A DNA stretch of 64,000 nucleotides. Source: Acidaminococcus massiliensis. GTDB taxonomy: Bacteria; Bacillota; Negativicutes; Acidaminococcales; Acidaminococcaceae. Shown here in pieces: positions 24,001-33,500 of the stretch (positions are counted from its first letter, which is position 1; every line of letters starts with the position of its first letter). Under the pieces are notes generated by a model. It was not told where the DNA came from and did no database searches. It saw nothing but the letters and a program-made list of their open reading frames with translations. The stretch covers positions 2,533,567 to 2,597,566 of the forward strand of contig NZ_LT608315.1 in assembly GCF_900095825.1 (NCBI RefSeq). The letters run 5' to 3'. The position numbers were made by a program, and so were the translations under genes.

Positions 24001-27000
24001 CGGCCAGTCGCTTTGCCATACTGGCCGATGACCGTAGCGCCGACACCTTCTGCTTTGGCCTTATAGCCGATGGCCACGGCATTCTCTGCTTCTTTGGTAG
24101 TAGATGCACTGACTCCGGCTGCCAGGGAATTTTTAGCAAGGGCGCCACCGTTGGTATAGTTGGTATCCGTTTCCGTATCGGTGGAGTTGACGCTGTAGTC
24201 ATGCATGTTGATCTTCTGGGTGGCGGCTTTCAGCTGGGCCACGTTGACGGCGTCCGTATCCAGGGTCCCCGCAGCCAGATTGTTCAGCTGGCGGGTAATG
24301 GCCGTGGCCGTGATTTTGCCATCCCCATCTCGTTCTTCTGCCCGGCCGATGGAAACGGCTTCGTCCGTGGAATACCAGGTTGCGGTATCCTCCACAGAAG
24401 CCACCCCGGTCCGCGGGTCATAGCCTTCTATATTTTTATCCGCCCCAGATTTGGAATTCTTGCCCAAAACGATGGAATTGGCCCGCCAGGCGTTGGTCCC
24501 TTCCCCGATGGCAATGGCGTTTTCACCCCAGGCCCCGCTGTTCTGGCCCAGAGCAATGGCATGGGCCGTAGTCCCGGCTCCGGACCCCAGGGCGATGCTG
24601 TAATCCCCCCAGGCTCCGCCGCCGCCCAAAGAAACTGCATTTTGTCCCGTGGCCATGGAACCGGCCCCTACCGCAGCGGATTGGTACCCAGAAGACTGAG
24701 CTCCATAACCTACAGCCGTGCCCGTATTGGAAGACTTGGTTTCTGATCCTACGCCAGTACTCCGGTAAGCCACACTGGCATTTTGCCCCAACGCCACCCC
24801 ATAGGAACCTGTGACGGAAGCATTGGATCCGATGGCCGTACCACTGGTTAAACTTCCGCTGATATGGGCGCCCCCGATGACCGTGGAATCCGAAATGGAA
24901 TCGCTCCAATACCCGCCAACAGTAGAGTTCTTGCCGATAGCCGTCACATTGGTCCCTTTGGCACTGGCCCCGCCAATGGCTGTGGAGTTGCTGCCTTGGG
25001 AAGATGTCCCATAACCCAGGGCCGTGGAATGATCCCCTGAAGCCACAGAGCCATTGCCTACGGCCGTGGCATACGCATAGGTGGCATTGGCCCCCTGCCC
25101 TACGGCCGTGGCATTCGTATCACCGGCATGGCCGCCCACGGCCGTGCTCTGAGACCCAGTCGCCGAAGAACCGTGCCCCACAGCTATTGCCTGACCATTG
25201 GTAGCCACGCCGCCAATGGAAACCGCCTGATTGCCCGTAGCCGAACCTCCTACGGTAATAGCCTGGCCGCCGCTTGTAGCAGAACCGGCCCCGATGGCGA
25301 TGTCATTAGCGCTGTTGGTATGGCCTCCGATGGCGATGGAATTGCTCCCTACAGCACTGGCTGAAGTCCTATAAATAGTCCCACCTATTGTTTTAGATTC
25401 TGAACCAATGGCAATGGAATCATCTCCAATGGCATGGCCGCCTACAGACGTGGAATAAGAGCCCTGGGCCGTAGAACCATACCCAACTTCCACAGAATGG
25501 TCTCCTTTGGCATGGCCCCCTACCGCTACCGAGTAAGCGCTTTGGGCAGTGGAACCTGTCCCCACCTGCACCGCATAGTACCCCTGGGCATGGCCCCCTA
25601 CGGCGATTGAGCCTTCCTGCTGGGCGCTGGTCCCGGAGCCGATGGCCAGGCTGTTCGTACCGCTGGCCACGGAACGGTATCCATAGGCGGAAGCATTCTC
25701 TCCCGACGCATAGGTCTGGGTGCCCACGGCCGTAGCATTGTTCCCCTTGGCCACGGCGCTGACTCCGGCCGCCAAGGCATTGTTCCCGGTGGCTCCATCG
25801 TTCAGGTAGTTGTTGTTCCCAGCTGCATCCGTTGCTTCCGTGGTCTTCACGCTGTAATAATGGGTCATGGCCTCTTTCAGCTGGGCCAGGTTCACGGCGT
25901 CGCTGTCTTCACTGCCGGCGGCCACATGGGTGATTTGACGGCTGGCACCGCCATTGCCTATAGAAAGGGCCCCTGTGCCAGACTGCCAGGCTGTACCGGT
26001 CTTGACAGATGTAGTGCCCGTCTTGGGATCCCAGCCGATTTCGCCGCCGGAACGGTCTGCCTGAGACCCTGCCCCCAATGCGATGGAACCATCCGGTACA
26101 GCAGTGGTACCTTTGCCGATGGCCACCGTATTTTCCTTGGCTGCGGCCGTATCGCCGATGGCAACGGCAGAACTTTCGGCACTGGAATTATAGCCCACAG
26201 CCACGGCCTTACTGCCCTGAGCAGAAACACTGGACCCGGCAGCGATGGAGTCGTTGGACGCCTGATAGAGGGTGACAGAATAGAGTTTGTCCAGGTTGTC
26301 GGATTTTTGATAGTTATACACCGGCTTGCCATCCTTTTGATCGGCTTTGGAAACATCGCTGGTGATTTCAGTTTTGGTGGTTTCTTCCCCGGTGGCAGGG
26401 TCTTTGACCGTATAAGTATGGACGTACTGAGGCGTGGCAGTGGTGTTTCCGTCTGCATCCCGGAAGACTTGGGGTACCTGGGTGGGCTTGCCGTCCTGAT
26501 CTTTATACCAAGCCGCACTGTCCTTATCTGTGGTCTTGTTGCCATCTGCATCCGCATAATAGACGATAGGCTTATCGGTAATCTGGGCCTGATTGCCGAT
26601 AGCCGTCGAGCGTTCCCCTTCGGCCCGGCTCTGATAGCCTACGGCCGTAGAGCCTTCTGCCTCCGTGGAGATGACCAGATCGTTCGCTTGGCCTTCCCCT
26701 TTCACCAGTTGTTGATTGGCCTCATCCATCGGTTGGCCCTTGGTGGAATCTTCCGTATCTTGACGCAGGGTATCGGTCTCCGTACCGATGACCGTATTGT
26801 TCTTCCCCGCTTTCTTTTCCCCTTCTCCGTGGACCTGGTTCCCAATGGTCAGGTTGCCATTATCATCATAAACTGCAGTTCCTCCGTTGCCCAGATCGAT
26901 TGGATCAGCCGCCCAGGCTCCCGCTGGCCAGATAAACCCCAGTGCCAGCGCCAAAGTCAAGGCACAGGCACTTCCTGGGTTCCTGTTTTGCCGGCTGGCA

Positions 27001-27089
27001 CGTTCCTTCCCGTGGTTCCGGGCGATTTCCGACACCACCACCCAGCTGTTCCGTACTTTGCTCCAAATGACTTTGTAAATGCGATTCAT
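18003..27089 (-). CDS. Trimeric autotransporter adhesin 1 with C-terminal SLH domain
   Basis: A 3028-residue type Vc autotransporter. It has the extended signal peptide region (MNRIYKVIWSKVRNSWVVV), a hydrophobic core ending in AGAWA, and many YadA-head repeats of the AIGxxA kind over about residues 170-1330. Stalk and neck units follow, with short collagen-like Gly-x-y patches near residues 1965-2010 and 2225-2290. The YadA beta-barrel anchor lies at about 2800-2866, then a coiled coil and one SLH domain (FPDIPENHWAYDYV) at about 2915-2970. The SLH after the barrel would be periplasmic and could bind peptidoglycan. ATG 27089 has GGGGGAG upstream; the frame extends 19 codons further without support. 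The last 0.74 kb region before the SLH part is almost identical to adhesin 2. Confidence 0.95.
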   Translation of the reverse strand: MNRIYKVIWSKVRNSWVVVSEIARNHGKERASRQNRNPGSACALTLALALGFIWPAGAWAADPIDLGNGGTAVYDDNGNLTIGNQVHGEGEKKAGKNNTVIGTETDTLRQDTEDSTKGQPMDEANQQLVKGEGQANDLVISTEAEGSTAVGYQSRAEGERSTAIGNQAQITDKPIVYYADADGNKTTDKDSAAWYKDQDGKPTQVPQVFRDADGNTTATPQYVHTYTVKDPATGEETTKTEITSDVSKADQKDGKPVYNYQKSDNLDKLYSVTLYQASNDSIAAGSSVSAQGSKAVAVGYNSSAESSAVAIGDTAAAKENTVAIGKGTTAVPDGSIALGAGSQADRSGGEIGWDPKTGTTSVKTGTAWQSGTGALSIGNGGASRQITHVAAGSEDSDAVNLAQLKEAMTHYYSVKTTEATDAAGNNNYLNDGATGNNALAAGVSAVAKGNNATAVGTQTYASGENASAYGYRSVASGTNSLAIGSGTSAQQEGSIAVGGHAQGYYAVQVGTGSTAQSAYSVAVGGHAKGDHSVEVGYGSTAQGSYSTSVGGHAIGDDSIAIGSESKTIGGTIYRTSASAVGSNSIAIGGHTNSANDIAIGAGSATSGGQAITVGGSATGNQAVSIGGVATNGQAIAVGHGSSATGSQSTAVGGHAGDTNATAVGQGANATYAYATAVGNGSVASGDHSTALGYGTSSQGSNSTAIGGASAKGTNVTAIGKNSTVGGYWSDSISDSTVIGGAHISGSLTSGTAIGSNASVTGSYGVALGQNASVAYRSTGVGSETKSSNTGTAVGYGAQSSGYQSAAVGAGSMATGQNAVSLGGGGAWGDYSIALGSGAGTTAHAIALGQNSGAWGENAIAIGEGTNAWRANSIVLGKNSKSGADKNIEGYDPRTGVASVEDTATWYSTDEAVSIGRAEERDGDGKITATAITRQLNNLAAGTLDTDAVNVAQLKAATQKINMHDYSVNSTDTETDTNYTNGGALAKNSLAAGVSASTTKEAENAVAIGYKAKAEGVGATVIGQYGKATGRYALAFGGQQTDTTAEPANNAASGDNAVSFGERTAASGSNATAFGQGTKATEKRATAFGQRTQATQSNATAFGIDTLASGQNATAFGNLTQATQIGATAFGNKNQATGQYATAWGGGDKVVDNGDGTTSKIGTAASGTYATAFGERTLASGESATAFGSDSTASGKNSLAFGENSMAAAENSLAALGGIVDETATNAAAIGNGAQAKLADSVALGSGALANRSSGSKGYDVLTGEAATETSAAWVSKANAIAIGNDTEGSLLTRQITGVAAGSLDTDAVNVAQLKAAGLGFTTNTKDASNTTDNYKGYKVVSRKLGDTIAIKASDEAANHSYSTVNLTTRIAENGDISILMDEKTTFTSVTTGDVIFAGNPDLTDKDGKEAKADTNVHYGDKTLTDSQNITSADNVTQATRLHYKDGQGHTYELATLDDGQIYAGDIKADGTADSTGFARTLNQKTTINGGVTNKDSLTDGNIGVVSNGTDTLTVKLAKDLKDLNSVTTGKTVQNDGGITITNDANDETKNVVINGDQISFGGNQVKNMGSGSDGTDADKKPTYNTLTNGANIGDVKNIANTTVQPVIDTVNKGWELDVDGTKRKDVTPTSRVVNLAAGQNIELGGTGDTVTIATADDVRFNTVRVGGTKTGDTYSGGIVIGIQSGKNADGTESANSNDDYYITGLKNTNWDSKKIQSGRAATEDQLQAVADEIKNGTVKGDVYVSGGAVTYNGEGTDTQKKDGKGSITLTRQNGTDVHIDGLHDYYITDGTVSDDGKTLELTRNDVDDQGNHQKITVDLGNVLKHDLHLVQNPAAGSAGKYMVDTKTGTVTLKVQNADGTDASDITIGGFEGLGQGLKFGANQKAADTGSNPVTNQLGSTINITGAGDKTLDKYSGQNLLTSVEQDADGNTTIHVLMDKNISADSVVVGQEGKAGKDGKDGYIGINGKDGVDGITTTFIRTEKGQPGADGKNGKPGVDGKDITRIVYQNGQDGTDGKDTHTVATLDDGLKFAGDDGQDDDTKVIAKKLNERLDIVGKAQGELTDANIGVTKDDNGKLYIQLAKHVDLDDGTLQAGDAKIGHFTNTELITNKGNQPVDGSYTIGLSNKDWSVTDPDYVSGRAATEDQLAKVSEAINNAATAAGKRTVVTVNDKSDPAVAEPGANAYGEYDTQNGNLMIAAKKDSDGLMTYNIKLNDKLALGKDGTDGQEGTLGLTGKDGVPGTDGKQGYSTTIIKTEKGQKGEDGKTGKENLAGTDITRIVYTDKNGQDPQTVATLDDGLKFVGNDGQEVVRKLNTILSIKGGITDADALKNASTKNLGVRQNAAKDGLEIVMTDTPDFTKVTVGGDKKIAIGGQTNSDTKNPANGNYITGLDNTKWDKDNVVENRAATEGQLSQAITDISSKDKGGFGLSDEAGGTVKKDLGQTVTVKGDGKNIETKVKGDALEVSLKKDVDLGKEGSIKAGNTTIDKNGVNTNEVKVGDITINDKGVNGGAKQITNIASGIDGKQYAEAGDNNAASIGDVKQLAKNEAKASEAKSGKNITVKDDHTVNLNDDITLGDDPNKQVAIHGSNGQVIIGSGDGALTLGQQGNDVADGNPEKGNYLNGLDNRKWDGEHIQNGRAATEDQLKTVSDKVNSGRKFQGDDGQEVKVGLGETLNLKGGAKEVSSADNIGIVKGDDNTLNVRLAKDLTGLTSVTTGNTTINNSGLTVKTGDSNRNITVQDGKVDMGGNQIHNVAPGTAPTDAVNVSQLQQTGRAINQLGSSLDKLGSRVDRVGANSAALAALHPLDFDPDDKLDFAVGAGNYSGANAVALGAFYRPNEDVMFSIGGSTGGGENMVNVGATFKIGQHNHVSNSRVAMAKEIRDLKALVARQDGEMQQLKTLMNQLAGKTVMAVDKDALFPDIPENHWAYDYVMKLARAGIIEGYEDGEFKGDRMMTRYEFAALLYRAIMAGAASNPELNQDGTLGRLVKEFDGELKYIRIDVIEKDKHGNPTIERVRTVEDSKKHHGK
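18439..19180. repeat. Near-identical direct repeat, copy in adhesin 1
   Basis: This 0.74-kb segment coding for the last stalk, the neck and the YadA anchor matches 27956-28697 in adhesin 2 with only scattered differences, at a constant offset of 9517 bases where checked. It is long enough for homologous recombination or gene conversion. Confidence 0.85.
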
Positions 27090-27477
27090 ACTGCTCCCCC
27101 CATGATGATACTGTATCCACCCAAAATAAAATGATTTTTCACACAAGATTATCCTTGTTATTGACTAAACATAGTTCTGCTGCAATGACTATTTTTAATG
27201 TAGCACATGGCAATTGTCTGTTCAAGCTGCAATATCTATGTATTTGTTTAATTTTATGGAAGTGAAAAATAGCTGGCAAGAAAGTGAGGAAGAAGAAAAA
27301 AAATCGCTTTTTTTCTTCTATTATCAGGCATAACTGCTGGATTTAATTGATTGTATATCTTCGTTTTTTTGCAAGTTCATCCGTTTTTGGCGTATTTTGA
27401 TGATTTTCCAGTGTTTCATATAGAAAACATCTTTTCCCGCCAGAATGGTACAAATCTGCATCTATCACGCAGAAGAA
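27090..27477. other. AT-rich intergenic region upstream of adhesin 1
   Basis: No gene is visible. The stretch is markedly AT-rich compared with the coding DNA. A minus-strand -10-like GATAAT (27148-27153) lies about 60 bases before the adhesin 1 start, but I found no convincing -35 at 17 bp. Confidence 0.5.
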
Positions 27478-27514
27478 AGAGGAGGTGCTGCACAGGCTGT
27501 GCAGTACCTCCTCT
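27478..27514. terminator. Terminator after adhesin 2
   Basis: AGAGGAGGTGCTGCACA / TGTGCAGTACCTCCTCT (one mismatch) lies just past the adhesin 2 stop codon. Confidence 0.75.
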
Positions 27515-27531
27515 TTCTATCTGCAAATCCA

Positions 27532-30500
27532 TCACTTCCTGTGATGGTCCCGGTCATCCTCCACCGTCCGTACCCGTTCGATGGTAGGCTTCCCTTTCTT
27601 ATCCTTTTCCACCACCGCAATGGTGATGTATTGGAGTTCTCCGTTGAATTCTTCCACCAGTTTGTCCAGGGTCCCGTCCCGGTTCAGTTCCGGATTGGAG
27701 GCAGCCCCTGCATTGATGGCTCGGTACAGCAGGGCGGCGAATTCATACCGGCTCATCATCCGGTTCCCTTTGAATTCTCCGTCTTCATACCCTTCCACAA
27801 TGCCGGCCTTGGCCAGTTTGGTCACGTAATCATAGGCCCAGTGGTTCTTGGGCACATCCGGGAACAGCACATGATGCTCTGCTCCGCTGCCACTCACCAC
27901 CGGTTTTCCAGCCAGAGTGTTCACCATCTGGGTCAGTTTCCCCACGGTGGCTTTCAGGTCCCGGATTTCCTTGGCCATGGCCACCCGGCTGTTGGACACA
28001 TGGTTGTGCTGGCCGATCTTGAAGGTGGCCCCAACGTTCACCATGTTCTCTCCTCCGCCGGTGCTGCCGCCGATGCTGAACATCACATCTTCGTTGGGCC
28101 GGTAGAAGGCTCCCAGGGCCACAGCATTGGCTCCGCTGTAGTTCCCGGCCCCCACCGCAAAGTCCAGCTTGTCGTCCGGGTCGAAATCCAGGGGATGGAG
28201 GGCGGCCAGGGCGGCTGAATTGGCCCCCACCCGGTCCACCCGGCTTCCCAGTTTGTCCAGGCTGCTGCCCAGCTGGTTGATGGCTCGGCCGGTCTGCTGG
28301 AGCTGGCTCACGTTCACCGCATCCGTCGGCGCCGTCCCCGGTGCCACATTGTGGATCTGGTTGCCGCCCATATCCACCTTGCCGTCCTGGACCGTAATAT
28401 TCCGGTTGGAATCCCCGGTTTTCACCGTCAGACCGCTGTTGTTGATGGTCGTGTTGCCTGTCGTGACGCTGTTCAGACCGGTAATATCCTTGGCCAGGCG
28501 CACATTCAGAGTATTGTCATCTCCTTTCACGATGCCGATGTTGTCAGCGCTGCTGATTTCTTTGGCACCGCCCTTCAGGTTCAGGGTCTCACCCAGGCCC
28601 ACTTTCACTTCCTGGCCGTCATCCCCTTGGAATTTCCGGCCGCTGTTGACCTTATCGCTGACAGTCTTCAGCTGGTCTTCCGTGGCCGCCCGGCCACTCT
28701 GGATGTTCTTGCCATCCCACTTGGTGTTTTCCAGGCCGTTCAAGAAGTTTCCATTTGCCGGGTTGCTGTCGCCGGCCGTATTGGCCTGTTTGCCCAGGGT
28801 CATAGCATTGTCACCGGACCCGATGGTCACCTGTCCTTTGGAGCCGTCCACGGTGACCTGGTTGGCCCCGTCGCCAGCCGTGACTTTGGCGCCGTTTCCG
28901 TCGATGGAAACCTGTTTGGATGCATCCGTTTCATCACCGAGGGTGATGTTGTCATTCAGATTGACCGTGTGGTCGTCTTTTACGGTGATGTTCTTGCCGC
29001 TCTTGGACTTGACCGCTTCAGCCGCCTTACCGGCTTCGTCTCCGGCGATTTTCTTCACATCCCCGATGCTGGCCGCATTGTTGTCGCCGGCCTCCGCATA
29101 TTGCTTGCCGTCGATGCCGCTGGCGATGTTGGTGATCTGCTTGGTTCCGCCGTTGATGCCCTGATCCGTAATGGTGATGTCACCGACTTTGACCTTGTTG
29201 GTTTCCACGCCATCACCGTTGATGGTAGTATTCCCAGCCTTGATGCTGCCGTCTTTGGTCAAGTCCACATCCTTCTTCAGGGATACTTCCAAGGCATCGC
29301 CGTTGACCTTGGTTTCGATGTTCTTCCCATCGCCCTTGACGGTAACCGTCTGGCCCAGGTCTTTCTTCACGGTGCCGCCCGCTTCGTCAGCCAGGCCGAA
29401 GCCGCCTTTATCCTTACCGGAAATATCCGTGATGGCCTGACTCAGCTGGCCTTCCGTCGCCGCCCGGTCAGCCACCATATGGCCAGCATCCCACTGGGTA
29501 TTGTCCAGGCCGGTGATATAGTTGCCTTTGGCCGGGTTGGGGTCCCCATTCTGGTTGTCCTGCCGGCCGATGGTAATCTTATGGACCCCGCTGCTGTCCG
29601 GGCCTACGGTGATGGCTTCGAAATCCGGCCGGTTGGTCATGACGATTTCCAGCCCATCTCCCGCCGTATTCTGGCGGACCCCCAGGTTGCGGATGGATAC
29701 CCGGCTCTTGTCAGCCAGCATTTCTGCATCATCGATGCCGCCCTTGAGGGACAGGGTGTCATTGAGCCTCCGGGCGACCACGTTACCGTCGTTGCCCACG
29801 AACTTCAGACCGTCGTCCAGGGTGGCCACCACATGGTGTTCCGTACCGCCTTTTTCTTCATACATCAGCCGAGTGATGCCGTCCTTGCCAGGCTGGCCGT
29901 CCACGCCGGGGATGCCGTCTTTGCCGTCAGTCCCTTTGGCTCCCACCGTCTTGATGAGGGTGGTCACAGAGCCGTCAGCCCCGTTCCTGCCGGCAATTCC
30001 AATCTGGCCGTCATTGCCGTTCTTCCCGTTCGCCGTGATCGTCTGGGTGGTCACATCATCCGCCAGGCTGAAGGTGACCTTGCCGTTTTCCGCTTGGGTC
30101 ACGATTTGATTGGCTGTACCGCTGAAGGTGACGGCTTCACTGAGCTTATTGCTGCCTTCAGTATTGTTGTCGCCCTTGTATTTCAGATCCACAGCTCCTG
30201 CCACTTTCGTGGTATCCACGGACAGGTCATAGTCATGGCTGGTGGCATTGGGGTCATTGGCATTTCGATCCACTACGGATACACTGCCGTCGGTAGATTT
30301 CACGGTAGTCCGGCGTCCATCGGTGATTTTTTTCACATCCCCGATATTGGCGCCATTGTTGTCGCCGGTATCGGTGTATGTATTCCCCAGGCCGCTGCCC
30401 ATGTTGGTGATCTGGTTCCCTGCCATGGAAACGGTGGTCTTGCTGATAGCAATGGTCCCCTTGCCGTCTTTCCCGGCTTTTTCAATAGTCAGGCCGTCGC

Positions 30501-33500
30501 CATCCACGGTGGTATCCCCAGTCTGTATGCTGGTAAGGTTCTTCAGTTCCTTGGCCAGGCGGATTTCCAGTTTTCCGTTGGAGCTTTCTTCCGCTGCTTT
30601 TGTGGAAACGACACCGATGTTGCCATCCGCAACAGCCGTCAGTTTGGTTGTATCGGTCTGGCCGCCCAGAACATCCAGCTGAGTGTTGAGCTTACGGGTC
30701 ACCACATCGCCGCTGTCCCCGTGGAATTTCAGGCCGTCATCCAGGGTAGCTCCCTGATGTTCCTGACCAGCCGGATCCTTGTAGACAATGCGGGTCAGAG
30801 TTTCTCCATCCTTTCCGTCGACCCCCGGTCTGCCCGGCTTCGTCCAGATGTCCACCATGCCGTCCTTGCCGTTGAGTCCGATATGGCCTTCGGCGCCGTC
30901 CACACCATCCACGCCGTCTTTGCCGGTGATGGTGACGCCATCCTTGCCGTCTTTGCCTTTGACGGAAATGCCGTCTTTGCCGCTCAGGCCGATGGTACCA
31001 TTTTCCCCTTTGATGGAGATGCCGTCTTTCCCATCGAGGCCGATGCTGGATTTTCCGTCTTTTCCGTCAATGCCGATACGGCCCGGTGTCCCTGGCTGGC
31101 CGTCTTTCCCATCCTTGCCGGTGACGGTGATGGTCTGGGTCATCAGGTCGTCAGCCAATTTGAAGGTGACTTTGCCATTGGTGGCTTCGGTGACGATCTG
31201 TCCCTCCGTGCCATTGAAGGCCACTGTATCCTTCAACTGGCTGGTTCCCGTACCGCTATCCCCGCTGTAGTGCAGACTGGATTCGGCGGCCAGGCGCTTC
31301 ACATCTCCGATGTTGGCGGCATTGTTGTCCGTATTGTAGGTATAGGTCTTGTTGCCCTTTCCATCGTCGGTGATTTCCGAGGCCCCGCTGGCCATATGGC
31401 TCACCTGGGTATCCACAGGATTGCCATCGGCGTCCGTGGCTTCAAAGGTCACGTGGGTCTTGTCCACCTTCCCATCCTTCATATCATACTTTACGGTCCG
31501 GTCGTAGGCTTCGTCCACCTTCGTCTTGGAAGCGATGTCTTTGAGGGTGATGGTCTTGTCCGGATACTTCGGATCATTGGTATGTTCCGTATCCCGGACT
31601 GTCAGGGTCAGTTCTCCATTGGTGGCGGTATAGCTGCCGTCATCCGTATTGGGATTCTGTACCAGCTGATAATCCGTGCGTACGGTATTGCTGTCGGTAA
31701 TGCTCTGAGAAAGCTTGGCCAGCTGGTCTTCCGTTGCCGCCCGGCCGCTGACATATTCCGGATCCACCACGTTCCAATCCTTGTTAGAAAGGCCCGTTGC
31801 ATAGCTGCCTGCGGAGGGATGGTTGTTCTTGTTGGTGGTGAGCTCCGTATTGCTGAAAGCCCCGAAGGTGGCATTTCCGGCTTTCAGAGTACCGTCTTTA
31901 TCCAAGTCCACATGTTTCGCCAGGCGGACATAGAGCTTGCCGTCCTTGTTCTTCACCCCGATGTTGTTGTCCGTCAGGCTGTCCAGGTCGGCTCCCCCGA
32001 TGATATCCAGCTGCTCGTTGAGCTTCTTGCTGATGACTTTCGCGGTATCGGTCTGGCCGTCGTCCCCGGCGAACTTCAGGCCGTCCTCCAAAGTGGCCAC
32101 GGTATGGAGGTCTTTCCCATCGGTGCCGTCCTGGCCGTTCTGATAGACGATCCGGGTGATGTCCGTACCGTCCACCCCGGGCTTGCCGTTGGTGCCATCT
32201 TTCCCCGGCTGGCCCTTTTCCGTGCGGATGATGGTGGTGGTGATGCCGTCTTTCCCATCCTTGCCGTTGATGCCGATGGAACCAGCAGCTCCCTTTTCTC
32301 CCTCTTTTCCGGCCTGGCCTACAGTGACGGTGTTGGCCGTCAGGTCCTTATCCAGCTTGATGGTGATGTTGCCATTATCGTCCACTTCCGTGGTCACGTT
32401 GTCCGCACTGTAGGTATGCCCGGACACCGGATCGGTGCCCTGGACCTTGATGGTCCCGCCCATTTTTACATTGTGGACTTTCCCATCCGCTGTAGTCCGG
32501 GTATTGGCATCGAAATTCAAGCCTTTGTAATGGTCCACCACCCCTTCGAAGCCTCCGATGGTGATGTTATTGCTGACGCTCCCGTCCGCATTCTGGACCT
32601 TCAGGGTCACGGTCCCATCCTGGGCTACCGTATATTTCCCATCAGCGGCATCCGGGTTCTGCACCAGGCGCAGGTCGTTTTTCATCACGTTGCTCAGGTC
32701 GATGGAAATCTTTTTCGGATTTCCCTGTTCATCCCGGTCATTCCGGGTGATTTCCAAGGTCTTCCCGTCAGCAGTCACACTGCCCCCCGTAGCATAATAA
32801 TCGTGGAGGCCAGTGATTTCGACCTTTGTAGTCTTATTGTTTTCTGTCAGGGTGAGTTTTCCCGAACCATCATTGACCGTAGGCTGGCCATTGTCTGTAC
32901 CGTTATCAGTGTGATACGTCACTTCCCCGCCGGTAACGTATACATCACCGGAAACAGTACCCTGCTTGATATCTTCTGCGACTTTTTTCAGCTGGTCTTC
33001 CGTAGCCGCACGGCCGCTCTGGATTTTAGTAGCGTCCCAGTTGATATTTGTCAGCCCCGTAATGTAATCATTTTCATCGGGGTTGGCACTGGCTCCCCCA
33101 GACTGCTTTCCAATGACAATGCCTCCCGTATAGCCAGTCTCCGTCTTACTGCCGCCCACCCGGACGGTGTTGAACCGCACATCGTCGGCTGTGGCAATGG
33201 TCACGTTATCTGTGTTGGTCGCATCGCCAGTAATGGTGATGTTCTGGCCCTGGATCAGGTTGACTTTCGGGCTGGTGGGAGTCACGGCTTTCTGCTTGGT
33301 GCCGTTCACATCCAGTTCCCAGCCTTTATTCACCGTGTCGATCACCGGCTGGACGGTGCTGTTGGCGATGTTCTGCACATCCCCGATGTTGGCTCCATTG
33401 GTGGTGATATCGTACTGGTTGGTGGCCTTATTGATGCCACTGCCCATATTGGTGACCTGATTGCCGCCAAAGGAAATCTTATTCCCGTTGAGGACCACGT

